DNA of 64,000 nt, from NCBI GenBank assembly GCA_024036415.1, contig JAMWET010005455.1:463501-527500 (forward strand), given 5' to 3'. The position numbers and the translations under genes were made by a program. Of the stretch, positions 51,583 through 63,618 are shown in pieces; within the stretch, counting starts at the first letter, position 1; the number at the start of each line of letters is the position of its first letter. The DNA comes from Prochilodus magdalenae (Eukaryota > Chordata > Actinopteri > Characiformes > Prochilodontidae). A model generated the notes under the pieces. The model worked only from the letters and a program-made list of their open reading frames with translations. It was not told the DNA's origin and did no database searches.

Positions 51583-52120
51583 TGCTCACCAGACAAAAAT
51601 CAGTCACCTGTGACTGAAACGTTAAAGCATAGCATGTTAGTGAATAACAACTGTTACTGGATTTGGCATGGAGTGGACAAGTTTGTGAATGTGGGCTACA
51701 TCAGTGTTCAGACACTCTTGAATCAAAGGATTGCGCAGTTGGGCCAGATTTGGTGGATGCCTTCCCTGGCACAATTCTGAGGAGAATTTCCTGTAGACTG
51801 GGATTGTTGCCACTGCTGGTAGACCCTCATGATCGTACACATCCATACACCTGCAAATTCAGCTACTTGCTTCACATTATGGTCTTTAGCACGCCCAAAT
51901 ACAAGCATTCCTTTTAGCTAATCATTAACATCTGCTTTGGACTCATTTTCCACACATGGAACGAGACATTCACTGCACTGTACCAACTCTTCTCAATCTA
52001 TGAATACCAACACTCACACTGCATGTATTTATAGCCCCATCATTCTCTTGCAACACCATCTGCAGGTGCCTGAAGTTACTACCACCTTAAACACAATGTG
52101 AATTTTTTGTCCGGTGAGCT
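51583..52120 (-). mobile_element. Family Y Tc1-like deletion derivative, copy 4 (complete, 538 bp)
   Basis: Inverted ends TGCTCACCAGACAAAAATCA (left) and the complement of AGCTCACCGGACAAAAAATT (right) are each flanked by TA (51581-51582 and 52121-52122). On the minus strand a helix-turn-helix remnant (VYQQWQQSQSTG) is joined to the C-terminal block (ECLNTDVAHIHKLVHSMPNP), with the whole catalytic core absent. It ends 119 bp before exon D. Confidence 0.85.
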
Positions 52121-52239
52121 TAGTATACTAACATGCTGGTCTTACTGTCACTTTGATCAAATTGACAAAATGATCTAATATCTGCTATATAAAGTTACCA
52201 TAACATGTTATACCAGTGTGAACCCTCTTTTGTTTGCAG

Positions 52240-52445
52240 GTGTCACCACTGTTCTGACTATGACCACGCTAAGTATCAGTGCCAGGAATTCTCTACCCAA
52301 GGTGGCCTACGCTACAGCCATGGACTGGTTCATGGCGGTGTGCTATGCCTTCGTCTTCTCCGCGCTCATAGAGTTTGCTACAGTCAACTACTTCACCAAG
52401 CGCAGCTGGGCCTGGGATGGCCAGAAGGAGGGCCAAGATATGCGG
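52240..52445 (+). CDS. gabra3: gabra3-like exon D: M2 pore helix, M3 and start of M3-M4 loop
   Basis: The acceptor is TTTGCAG at 52239 and the donor GTAAGC at 52446. The first two bases complete the Gly begun in exon C; 68 codons follow, ending in phase 0. It encodes the pore-lining M2 ([16 protein letters not shown]), the short M2-M3 linker SLPKVAYAT, and M3 from AMDWF to VNYFTKR, followed by SWAWDG and ten or fewer residues of the cytoplasmic loop. SWAW after TKR matches alpha-3; alpha-1 has GYAW, and alpha-2 and alpha-5 have GWAW. The residue in M3 before AVCYAF is Met (ATG, 52332-52334), the position where mammalian alpha-3 has a genomic Ile changed to Met by A-to-I editing. Both points favour gabra3. 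The rest of the M3-M4 loop and M4 were not found in the remaining 11.5 kb. Confidence 0.96.
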
Positions 52446-52649
52446 GTAAGCAGGGTCATGATGTTTTCTTTCCTTAATCAGCTTTGTCTTGTGTCACAAG
52501 AAGAACAACCTGTGTTTTATAGACGATTACGATGCTTTTCCCCAGAAACTAGCACATTGCAATCTCAAAGCTTATTCTGGTTCTCCCCAGGGAGTCTTTC
52601 GTTATGTGATTATTCTCTGCAGGATCTCTAACTGAGAATATCCAGTGAC

Positions 52650-53035
52650 GTTATCCATCTGATTCCAAAGACATGGATACAACTAATCTATCCAAGGGCA
52701 TCCACAATTATCCCACTGTCTGGAATCTTACAAGGCTTTATCTCCAGATAATGCTCAATGAACACCTGCAATTCTCAGGAAACAATGAACAATATTTTAG
52801 TTCTGTGATTCCTGTGCTGTCTACGTTTCTGGGCATACACTAGAAATCCATAATGTATTGAGAAATCTCAGCCATTCCTGATGTTCTTTTCCTCTTCAAT
52901 GGATTATAGATCTGGCTGAATTACATTTCATTGCTTAGTCCCTTAGGGAATGTATAGTATATGTTCTATATAAATATATAAGAGCTGTAGGCGGGCAGAT
53001 TTTGACAGCCTCGGGACACTCTGGCTGCAGCACTG
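52650..53035 (+). repeat. Left member of a diverged direct repeat pair
   Basis: It shares CTGATTCCAAAGACA, CTATCCAAGGGCATC, AAACAATGAACAATA, CTTAGTCCCTTAGGG and GACAGCCTCGGGACACTCTGG-type words, in the same order, with 56740-57185. Noncoding, family unknown. Confidence 0.7.
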
Positions 53036-53466
53036 CCACACCACACAAATCTCCTTGGCCTGTGTGGGCTTCCTTGTAAAAAGCTTGTCAACATTGTCAT
53101 TTTTCAGCAAGATTGCTCCCGCTCGACAAGTCCAACATGCAACCTCATTCTCTTGCAGCTCACTTTGCTCGCTCCTGATTATTGCCTCTTTCTGTCCCGG
53201 TCCTGATAACCTCTGAAAAACGAAGCACTCCGAGCTAATGGCTGGGAAGCACTCTAAAGGAAGCTTAGTGAGAAACCATATTGTTCTCAGGATGAGGGGA
53301 TATTGTACCTGCAGCATGCTGATATAAATATTGCAGTTCGTGTTCTTGTCGGCAGCCGTGTTTAATCTGTTAAAGAGTGCTTTATTTATTCATTGGCCAT
53401 TCGATGGAAGTTTTAGCCTTTGGCAGAAAATGCTAAAAATAGGGGAAACTACAATCATTTTATATA
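53036..53466. other. Intron sequence downstream of exon D; no gene recognised
   Basis: No alpha-subunit M4 exon motif was found here. Confidence 0.45.
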
Positions 53467-54168
53467 CACTCATCAAAACAGTGGTTGCACAACAGGAATG
53501 AAACTTGGTGGGTAGGTTTGACATTGTGAGACATGCAAATGGCAAGGCTTGGCCTTATCACTGTACTTGATTGACCCCACAACCACAGTTGTGGACATTC
53601 AGCAAGCAGGGGTCCCCATTATGAGTCATGCCGTTGGCAGACGGCTGTACAATGCAGGACTACATGCACACAGACCGTTACGACAACTCCCCTTAACACC
53701 ATGTCAACATCTCTGTAATGCTGTCGTGCCAGAGTGAGAGTGATGAGTTTTTTATTTGGTGCTGATGACCAACGAATCTGTGTGTGGAGGCACCGTGGTC
53801 TGAACCAAGAGGAACAGTTTGTTGTCATGTGTCACACGTTCCGAAAGCCTAATGTCACTCCAGCTTCACCCCTACTGTAAAATCTGTGTGAACTTTGTGA
53901 GAATATTCAAGCTGCATAGGATGGATTATCACAGGACACCATTAGGAACCTCTACAACTCAATGACGTATGTATGTTGCGTTAGCAAACATGAGGCCTAA
54001 CACCATACTGAGAGATGCTACTTCTCTATGTGGAGCTCAATAAATATCATCCATATCAGTCTAAATTTATTATCATTTATTGTTGGGGGTAACCTTTATC
54101 TTTCTTCCCAATAGCACTGCAATCTGGCATGTCCTTCTGAGTGCAGATATTCTTTTAATGATGGATGT
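53467..54168 (+). mobile_element. Family X Tc1-like nonautonomous element, copy 9
   Basis: Left end CACTCATCAAAACAGTGGTT after TA, right end TCTTTTAATGATGGATGTG. It contains both shared deletions: the 5' region runs straight into VVDIQQAGVPIMSHAV-like sequence, and CCGAAAGCCTAATGTCACTC marks the central junction. Confidence 0.8.
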
Positions 54169-56299
54169 GCAAACTATAAGACCCTCTAGCCAGCATATCA
54201 CGTAGCTAATAGCACCGATAGACTTGGACAATGATAATGAAGGCTGGCACTTATGTAAGGACCAAGTTCTACGAAGCGTTAAAGTCATAAAATGCCTCAT
54301 AGACGATGCTTAGTAGGGCCAAATTTGTGCTAAAAGTTTTAATTCAGGCAAAGAGCTTTCTTTTATGTGGGTTCTTTGCGAGGCACGTCTCAGTGGAGGA
54401 AAAAAGGGTGAACATTTCTGAACGGCAAGCTCTTCTTGTATGCGTCCTTACTCAGCTTGAGCTTTGTTTCAGCACTTGTATTCCTCAGTCTGCTCTCATA
54501 CTGACACCTTGTGCCACCATCCTCACCTAAGCACATTACATTAACATAATACAAAAAAGAAGAGCATAGAAAAGTGCAAATGCGTCGTCCTTGAAACTCC
54601 TTATCCGATGTTGTCCAGTTGCGATATCCTGTCACAGCACAGTGTTTGTGAATGAAAACATGCCTGAATATATGCAAGCTGAGTAATACAAATTCACATT
54701 AGGTCACAGTGCATTTTCTACCTGCTTGAGAGACAGAGTCATTATAATCACTTTGACTATTACATTTTCTGCTAGTTCTGTGTCACTCTTAGGCATTTAA
54801 ATAGGCTAATTGACTAGCTAGCTAACATACTTGCCATTTAGCATGCTGGCAGCAATAACCCTACGCAGACACTTACACATACACACACAACTCTACATTA
54901 ACACAGTATCATGTGAAGAAGCAAACAAAGCTTTCATTTTTCTCTGTCGAGTGTTAATATAGGCAAGAACACTTGTTCTGTGGCTGCTAGCATTAGCGCT
55001 AGAAATGCTCTCTGCAGAGTAATAATTCTAAAAATATGGATTAGCACATCATAATACCATCCTAGTTTACACACTAAAGCCTTTATTGGTGTATAATAGT
55101 GCTAGTGTAACTTTATCATCATCTGGAGAGTAAAGCATTAACTAAATTGTGATTAGCCTTAGCTGCTAATGTTAGCAAACAAAGAGGCTCCTCGATGCTA
55201 ATACAGCAGCTACCTGCTTTAGACAGCTGGTCATACACAAGTATTTTTGACATTACAGGCTGAAACACAGTGTAATTTGACTGTTATTGGCAATGCTTTA
55301 TCTGTAGTGTTGAATATAATGTCAATTATGGCATAAATTATGCTATTCAATTCTAACTGGGTTCTTCCCACAGAAGCCCTTTGTTTACAAACAGTGAATT
55401 GGTACTATATATACAGGACTGCAGCCAATACCAAATGTGAATATGCATAACTGTCCCACCCATCCTGTCGAATTATCATAAAGACCAGCCTCTTTTTGGT
55501 CAAGCCCTGTTCTGGCTGGTGCCCAGTTTGTCTTGTGTGCATTCAGGCTCTGCTGAGCAAGGAGAAGTAGCGATAATTGGATATGTGAGACAAGCTTCAC
55601 TACACTGCTCAGATGATGGGGCCTGGGCCTCCGGTGCCACAGGTGAGCTCCCCCTCCCCTACACCTCCATCTGAGACCTAACTAGCTAAGCCTTTTGAGC
55701 TTGAAAAGAATGGAACGGCTATTTATAAGGAGAAAATAGAACGGGCCGAAAGCACCTAGATGATGGCGAGGAGGGGAGCAAAATTGAAAACCGAATCACT
55801 GGGCTATAACGCGTATAGATGACGCCAAAACTGATTTTCTATAGATAGAAATAAAAAGAGGGTAGGTGACAAGAAAGAGACCAGATGAGGCAGACAAGAA
55901 GAAAGAGAATGGGTTTCGAGGGGAAGGGAAGGGAAGAGCTAACGGAGGAAGAGGCCGTTTGTCTCTATAATGACTAACCGAATTGCCACCAGTCTGTTCT
56001 CATCAGGTAGATTCTTGACTGGGGTGCCATGTTACTCATGGACTAAAAGGCACGGCACAGCCAAAGTGAATCTTCTCCCTATCTGTGTGTGAGTGTGAGT
56101 GGTGCCTAACTGCATGCATTAAACAACAGACATAACTTGCACCCTAAAGACTCACCTCCAGTTGCAGGTCTGCTGGTCTTCTGATGTGATTTGATTCAGA
56201 GCACTCCATGGCCTTTCCAGTGGCAGACTAGTCAAGTACACGTTCTTCACTTTACTGTCATGTGTGTGATCATAATTAAAATATTAGATATTAATACAA
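54169..56299. other. No gene recognised
   Basis: Repeat-poor sequence with GCTAGC/TTAGCTAGC-like words at 54.8-55.2 kb. No last exon of the receptor was found. Confidence 0.4.
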
Positions 56300-56600
56300 T
56301 GTAGCACAGTTATGTGGTGTGTAGGGCTGTTGCCTCACAGCAAGAAGGGCCTGGCTTTAATTCCCCAGCAGGGCAGCCAGTGTGTGTGGGTTTACTCCAG
56401 GTGTTCTGGTTTCCTCCCACAGTCCAAAGCCATGCAGATGGTGAATTGGCAATTTTTAATTGCCCCCCTAGCTGTAAGCTTGTGTGAGTGTATCTTTGCC
56501 CTGTGATGGACTTGCGGCATGTCCAAGGCGTTTGCTTCCTTCCACCCAATTTACACTGGGATAGGCACCAGCGTAATAAACAGTCCCCCAGAACATATTT
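56300..56600 (+). repeat. SINE-like dispersed repeat
   Basis: GCTGTTGCCTCACAGCAAGA, TCTGGTTTCCTCCCACAGTC, CCCTGTGATGGACTTGCGGC and GGGATAGGCACCAGCG occur in order. This is a pattern I know from very abundant SINE-like repeats of fish genomes (cartilaginous to teleost). Degraded. Confidence 0.65.
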
Positions 56601-56739
56601 TTTGCCTGAGGAGCTTAATTAAAGATGAAATTATACAATTGCCTTTAAATAGTACAGCAAAATTAAAGTAATAACTCTCAACATCTAAATAAAGACAATG
56701 GCATTAGAGGATCATAACCCAGTACATCATACCAATCAG

Positions 56740-57185
56740 TGGATGCTTTCCATCTGATTTCAAAGACACAGGTACTAGTCGTCTATCCAAGGGCATCTAT
56801 TCTCTGCTTCAGAATCAAGTGAGGCAGTACTCAATAAAAGCAGGACTGGAGTTCTCAATAAACAATGAATTATGAACAATACTGTAAAGCTGCCACTCTT
56901 TGGAGTGTTTTGCTCTGTATTTAAAAAAAAAAAGACCCTCTTGGTGGAACCGCAATCCATAACTCTGAGAAATCTCAAAGTCATTCAGGATGATTTTATG
57001 TTATCAGCAACGTTTTTATTTATTTATTTATTTCCCAGTGGCGTGCAGACTTCTGTCCTTGACAGTTCACTCCCCAAATTACATTTCAGTCCATTTCAGT
57101 TAGTCCCTTAGAGATGGTACAGTTTATATCCAGGCAAAGAGATGTAGGTGAAACGATTTGACAGCCTCAGGACACTCTGGATATG
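56740..57185 (+). repeat. Right member of a diverged direct repeat pair
   Basis: It is collinear with 52650-53035 (CTATCCAAGGGCATC, AAACAATGAATTATGAACAATA, TTAGTCCCTTAGAG, GACAGCCTCAGGACACTCTGG). An extra poly-A/AAAGACCC segment in the middle makes it longer. Confidence 0.7.
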
Positions 57186-57812
57186 TGACCTGAGCTTGCC
57201 AGTGCTCAGCTGCTCTCACTTAATGACGACATCTTGGATTTCAAGGTGGCAATTTATGTCCTATTTTAAAAACATGTTGGCCTGTAAAGTAACATGGAGA
57301 TAACATGGTAGCCAAGCTGTCCACCAATTCTTGGAGCCTCACTGTTAAAAGTAAAGGGTGTTTATGTTCCTTGGGTCTACATAAACTTTCATTGGTATAA
57401 AAGACTTTCCATACAAAGACATCTCCTTAGACTTAAACAGTCAGTTCTGATTCGCTGGTTCACAGTGAGGCATTGCAATGGCTCACACAAAAGCAATGTG
57501 TCAAAACAGAAACAAGTTGGGTTTTGCCAGATCAAAATGCTAATTTAGCAAGTTTTCCATCAACTGGAGTTACCCGAAGAAACTTTAGATGACATGGGCT
57601 ACATGAAAACGAGAAAGAGTTTTAACTGCATCCCTGCTTTAAGTACACTCTTTATCAGGGGCATAGCAGCAAATTCTGGGCCCTGTACACTCTCAATGTT
57701 AGTGGGCCCCTATCCATGCCAGTACACGAGGAACGTGAGCAAAAAAATGGGCCCCTCTCCCTACTCAGGCCCTGGGTAGTCAGGTCCACTTTTCCCCCCA
57801 CTACCATGACCA
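57186..57812. other. No gene; a GGGCCC-rich repeat remnant at 57650-57790
   Basis: AGCAAATTCTGGGCCCTGTA and repeated GTGGGCCCC strings resemble a dispersed fish repeat whose pieces also flank family X copy 7. Ends not defined. Confidence 0.4.
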
Positions 57813-58310
57813 TGCTCTTTATCCAAAGTATAGTTGCACATATAATTGCACCTGTAAACCAACCAGCAGGAGTAAAACTTGCTGGGTAGTCTTGACATTG
57901 TGAGATATGCAAATGATTCAAGATTCACATTTGACCATGTATGTGACATAATCAAGAACGGGCCTTGTACCAAACATGGGCACTGTGGTCAGCACCAAAA
58001 TGAACGATTTGAACATGTGAGATGTCCAGAAGGCCTGGTGTCACTCCACCTCCACACCTACCTGCAGGGACTTAGGAACCTCTACAACTCAAGATAAGTC
58101 AGGACATGTAGGCATGTTGCGCTACCAAACATGGCGGCCTGAAGCCATTCTGAGAGACACTGAGAGGTACTTCTGTAGGTGTAGCTCTGTAAGTATCGTC
58201 CATATCAGTGTAAATGTATTATTATTTATTGTTCCTGGTAACCTTTACCTTCTTTCTCATTGCAATCCGCCTCCTCTTTCTAGATGCAACTATTTTTTAC
58301 ATGAGGAGTG
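57813..58310 (+). mobile_element. Family X Tc1-like nonautonomous element, copy 10 (shorter)
   Basis: TIR-like GTATAGTTGCAC at the left and ACATGAGGAGTG followed by TA at the right. Further internal loss compared with other copies: the DNA-binding and first-Asp regions are mostly gone, and the CCAGAAGGCCTGGTGTCACT junction remains. Confidence 0.7.
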
Positions 58311-58559
58311 TACATACTGAACTTTCCCTATTCCACAGTGCTAATGTAAATACAGCTTTTGATTGTACTGTAAGCTCTGCTACTACCACGTCATGAAATG
58401 CTCGCATTACAGACATATAGACAGGGTATGTGCGCCAGTTTTAAATGTTTCCATAATTGGGCCATGTCCTGCCACAAACTGTCCTGTTCCTCCATGCCCG
58501 CAGACGTAAAACAAAGACCAGGCTTAGGTTTATGCTCAGTGAAAATGAATGATACCAAT

Positions 58560-59165
58560 TAGTCTTTAAGATTTAAGATTAGGCTTTAATATCAGATCAG
58601 GACATCCCTCCTTCTCATGATCCAAATAATTCCAAGCACTTGAAGTCTGGGCTCTGGGGTGAGCAATTCATCGTTCTGAGAACACCAGCGGCTTCTTTGT
58701 TTGATCTTGATCTCTGCAGTATGCTTATGGGCATTACCTTGCTGTAAAATCAGTTCTCTAATTAAAATGTTTTCCGGAGGGTATTGCATGATGCAGTAAT
58801 GTTTGTTTTGTACTTACAAGCATTCATGATGCCATTAATCAAAAAGAAATTACTTGTTCCAGAAGTGGTTATACATCCACAAACATGCACTGATCCTCCA
58901 CCAGCCCCGACTGACTGTTGTAGATGTGGTTCAAAGAGTCTTTCATCATCAGATTTCTGCTTTGGTTCGCTGGTGGTCCTTTTCTCTGTAAAAGCTTTTT
59001 AAACAGCTACACGTCCTTGTTGGAAGGATGGACAGAAGCAACTGTCATGATGCCAGAGTGGACCTTTAGTTACTGTTTATCTGAGGGTGGTTTTGATGTT
59101 CTGGCAGGTTCTGGTGGTCAAAAGCTCCTATTTCCTTTACGTCTTTACTGCTAATATCTTATATA
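58560..59165 (-). mobile_element. Probable second copy of family Z (Tc1-like), degraded
   Basis: AGCTTTTTAAACAGCTACAC, then GGAAGGATGGACAGAAGCAA, match the family Z piece at 33450-33520 in the same order. The minus strand reads ILQQGNAHKHTAEIKIKQR at about 58690-58760, resembling the QQDN.PKHTA second-Asp motif of a Tc1-like transposase. Ends not set. Confidence 0.55.
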
Positions 59166-59181
59166 CAATCTTCGCAAAAAT

Positions 59182-59779
59182 ATGCTCGTCTTCAAAAGGA
59201 TAGTTGCACCCAGAAGGAAGTGTGGGTTTGCAGGGCTATTGGGAAGGAAGATAAAGGTTACAAGGAACAATACATGATGATTAATTAAGACTGATATGGT
59301 AATATTCATGCAGCTACACATACAGAGTAGTGTCTCTCAGTATGGTCTCAGCCGCCATGTTTGATAATGCAAAATGCCAGATGTCTCAATCATTTCCCCG
59401 GGACAAAAGTGGAACTCATCACTGGAGCTGCCATTCCACTAAAGTCACTCTTTGACAGTCTGGCACGGTACCATTAAGGTCTTTGATGACATTGACGTTG
59501 TGTTAAGTGCAGTCGTCGTACGTAGCCCTGCATTGTGCAGCAGCCTGCAATGGTACTGGCACTAACAGGATGACTAATGGAGGGCATCACTGCTCCCTGA
59601 ATGTCTGGAATCGTGACTGTTGTGTCAGTCAGGTACAGCAAACAGGCCTGTCCTTTCTTATGTCACATGAATGGTAGAGCATTGTTTACCTCGTCTCACA
59701 ATGTCAAACCTACCCACCAACTTTCATTCCTGTCTGTTGATTCCCTCTATTTGTGCAACTATTCTTTTGACGATGAGTG
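59182..59779 (-). mobile_element. Family X Tc1-like nonautonomous element, copy 11
   Basis: TIRs TGCTCGTCTTCAAAAGGATA (left) and CTATTCTTTTGACGATGAGTG (right, then TA at 59780-59781). Internal sequence is collinear with the family on the minus strand but has lost much of the C-terminal segment. Confidence 0.8.
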
Positions 59780-61844
59780 TATTCATGATTAACCTTGCGT
59801 GCCACAAGCTAAACTAAATAATAAATCCAATCCAAAGACTACCATTTTGTGTTTGCATTGTTGAGGAGTTGAGAATAGGGAATAGGACGCTTTACCACAA
59901 GGGAAGAGCTAATTTTAATTGCTGGGTCTATGCTAATGTTTAACCTATTTTCGGCACGTGTAGGTTTTTGCATGTGTGTGTGCGAGACAGAGGGAGAGCT
60001 GAGCAGAGCATTAGCACTGGAGAGAAGCAGCGTTTACCTTGATGAGGGATTTAGAACATGTTTAATTCATGCCGCCTGACAGTTAGCGTGTTACACACTG
60101 GGCCATAATGGGACCGCACTACATTTGGGTCCCAGTGGCATTACAGATCCTCTGTAGCTGTCAGCATACCCTGCGGAATAACACACATCTGCACACATAC
60201 AGGGTCTAGCAGTTTAAATACCCATGTAAAGTGGGTGATTTATTCCCCGATGCAAACTGCCAAACCTATACGTTTCATTTACTGCAAACCTTTTGGACAA
60301 CAAACTGGACAGGATCTGTGAGTCATTGGAAAGGTCTGCTTTTCTCCAACAAAGTGATTTGCATTGTGGTTGATGGAGTGTGACAGTCGTCTAACATACC
60401 CTTAGACCTGCAGTGTTTGGGTAGCAAGCATTCTTTAAATTTAACTCAGAAGCATATTTCAAATTAGCCGCTAGCAGCTAATTAGTGACTAAGCAGTTAA
60501 ATGCAATTAAACTCTTAACCAAGCTCATAATGTACCTGCTTAACTGTTGTAACTTTGTTTTAATGAGCTTGGCTTCTCCGACACATTGGCAGAGCTGTTC
60601 CCTGTGCTAAAATGTAATGAACCCCCCTTGGCGAAGTGATTCATACAGTCAGAAGCCTGTTGCAAAAGTTTTATTAAATGCACATCCCTGTTTCCAGCAC
60701 ATGTCCTGTCTGCAAAGTAAAATATTTTAATAGTTCTTCTTTCTAGGACTAAGCTGTTTACCATCAGGTTAGTTACCGATGCCAGTTTAGCTAGGATTGA
60801 CAGCCAGTAACTGGCTGATACTCAAAGTTCACCGATACCAACATTCCATTAAGTTGAGTGTACATTGCTGCACTTATGAACAAACCACTCGAGCTGGCAT
60901 TGGAAGGTGGGTCTGCTTATAAAGACACCTGCTGATACTAGCTATACACTGTGCGATTAGAACACCTTTATAAACACACACAGTCACAAACACTAGCATT
61001 TTTCCAATACAAGTGGAGACATATGGAAATGACTATAGGAGATATAGGAGATGACATATGGCGATGTATAGGCTGGCTTTATTCTGTTTAACTGAATATA
61101 ATAGTGATGAGCAAACACTGATAAGGTGATTTCTAAACTGTCATTGTAAAGTATGAGAGACCATACTGTCCTACCATGTGTGCCCACAGTGTGGTTAAGA
61201 GAGTTGCTCAGTACTCGGCTGTGCAGCGTGTTACTTCCACCAAGAGATGTGCATAGACAGAGCTGTCTACTAGCTGTAGTCCCTGCATTTTGTACATGGA
61301 CTGAACACTGAGTGCAGTGTATTTCTAGTTTAGAGGGCATTCAGCTACAGCTCAATCAGCCAAAAAGACTTCAACAACTTGAAACATGATGCATGCACCT
61401 CTTTAACCTTGTTAGTCTTGGATGTGCTTCCTGCTGTCACTGTGCTATAAAGTCTGCTGTTGAGACAGATGAGGGTCAAAACTACCAAGCATATTTTACT
61501 TACCGCAGTTCTGATGTGGAACACAGCTGGCTTTTCTCCACTGCAGCCCTTCCTGATCCAAGATAACTAATGTAGTTAGCATAGCTAACTAATGCACATC
61601 CTTTAAATCAGATTATTTACACCAGCAACTACTTCATTCAAAGTAACTATTGTTGGTATTAGACTCTAATGTATCTAATATCTAGAAAGTATATAGTACT
61701 ATCAAAAGTACTAAAATACTAAAATGTACTTGGTCTGAAAACAATGGTATGGATGCATCAACAGAAATCGCATGAGCTTTGAGAGACAAAGTCAAGACAG
61801 CGAATATAAGGTCACCAAAAGAACAAAAAAGGAGTGAGCCAATG
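59780..61844. other. No gene recognised
   Basis: No receptor exon, transposon end or RNA gene found. Composition is ordinary. Confidence 0.45.
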
Positions 61845-62341
61845 GCAGCTGTGAATGGATTTGGCGTGGACTAAACAATTTTCTTAATGTAGGCTACATC
61901 AGTGTTCAGACAAAGAATTGAGCAGTTGGTCCAGATTTGGTGCATGCCTTCCCTGGCACGATTCCTTCAGGACAGTTTACTGTAGACTTGCTTCCTGTAG
62001 AGATTTTTGCCACTGCTGGTAGATCCATATGACTCTACACTTCCATACACCTGCAAACTCAGCTACTTTCTTCACAGCTACTTCCTTGCCTTTGGCATGC
62101 CCAAATGCAATCACTCCTTCATTAACATCTGCCAATCATTAACATCTGCTTTGGACCCATTTTCCACACATGAAATGAGACATGCACTGCACTGTATCAC
62201 CTCTTCTCAATCTATGAATCCCATCACTCACACCCCGCAGGTACTCATGGACCCATCATCCTTGTGCAGCACCATCTGCATAAGACTGAAGTTACAACCA
62301 TCTTAAACATGCAGGGTGACTCAGTCTTTGTCCTCTGAGCT
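61845..62341 (-). mobile_element. Family Y Tc1-like deletion derivative, copy 5
   Basis: On the minus strand it starts at TIR AGCTCAGAGGACAAAGACTG (62341 side, TA at 62342-62343) and runs through the helix-turn-helix remnant to the C-terminal block around GTCCACGCCAAATCCA. The left TIR is lost. A short local duplication of AATCATTAACATCTGC-type sequence is present near 62120-62150. Confidence 0.75.
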
Positions 62342-63618
62342 TAGTTTCTCCATTGTCTCGGTTGGCAAGAGCTTTCATATAGTTTACTGTAAAGGAATTG
62401 AGTTGCTGCAATGCAGCATATCTTCTGTAATGCAGGAATATTATCTTAGCACATCAAGTATGACTTGGCTTAGGTGTGTGATGGTTTGGATTACATAACT
62501 ATGAAGCAAAATAACTTGCTGATAGATACTATATTTCAAGGCAGTGTTCTTTCCTGAACTTAATCGTATTCTGTACTGCTTTAGCTTCCTTTTTGTGCCA
62601 CAGTAGATGTCAAAGTCAATATCATCAAGCTCATACTTATTATAAGTTTTCTCCATAGGTAAGTTATTAAAACTTTTTCTTTCCTTATATATATATATAT
62701 ATATATACATCCTTTAGCTTCCAGTGCGGTTCTGTCTGCATTTTCAGGCTTTTTGCCAGCAAAGTCGGTTTAAATCTGGCTCAGACGGCCTGGCTTTTTC
62801 CCTATGCATTGTGAAAAGGAATCTGCAGTCGAAGTGTAAGACCAGCATTTGCTGCATCCGACAAGTACAAATCCTTACCGGAGTATTTTAGCAAGCCGGA
62901 TCTGGTTGGGGAGCTCATGTTGCCAATACCTGATTCAAAAAGAAGCCTAATCCAAATGGGCCTGGTCACGTGGAGCTTGTTACTAGTGATCCCTCCCTAA
63001 TGCTGACATAAGCTCATGGTGTGATTTAGAGACCCAGGATGGTTGCCGGTGTGGGTGGGATCGATGCCCTGTGACAGAGGAAAAAGCAGACAGGTGCACA
63101 TGACCATCTCTGCTGTAAGCTTCTTCTGCACAGATATCGGCATTAAATAACAGGTTGAAGAACTGAAATTACACCCCCCTCCCACCCCCGCCAACTCCTC
63201 CCACCCCACCTAATTTCCAGTTCAGAGAAAAGTTGAGTGTAGCACTTTGTCTCCTAGTGCTTTTTTGTGCTGGAGTCATTGCTACTACTTTTAGTCTGCT
63301 CAATTGAGTTCCAGGGACTCGTAGCATTGTTTTGCAGTGTTGTTCCTTTTTTCCTGTCAGCTGCTTGCTTTTCTAATGCCTGGAACACAATGAGAGCTAA
63401 GAATCTCTTCAGGGCTCTGTGTCAGCGTTCACCACAGATAATACAGACATAAGGATCAAATAGTTGTACAAATAACATGCACACACACCAGACTCCTAAA
63501 TGACAGCGCGCCTAGATTTAGTAACCTACTTTATCATCACACGTTACTGCCTTCACACTGCAAAACAAAGCATATATTGGAAAGTAAAAGGATCTTCTAT
63601 CCAGTTGATGTATGTTTG
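62342..63618. other. No gene recognised
   Basis: A (TA)n run at 62686-62707. Nothing else assignable. Confidence 0.45.
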
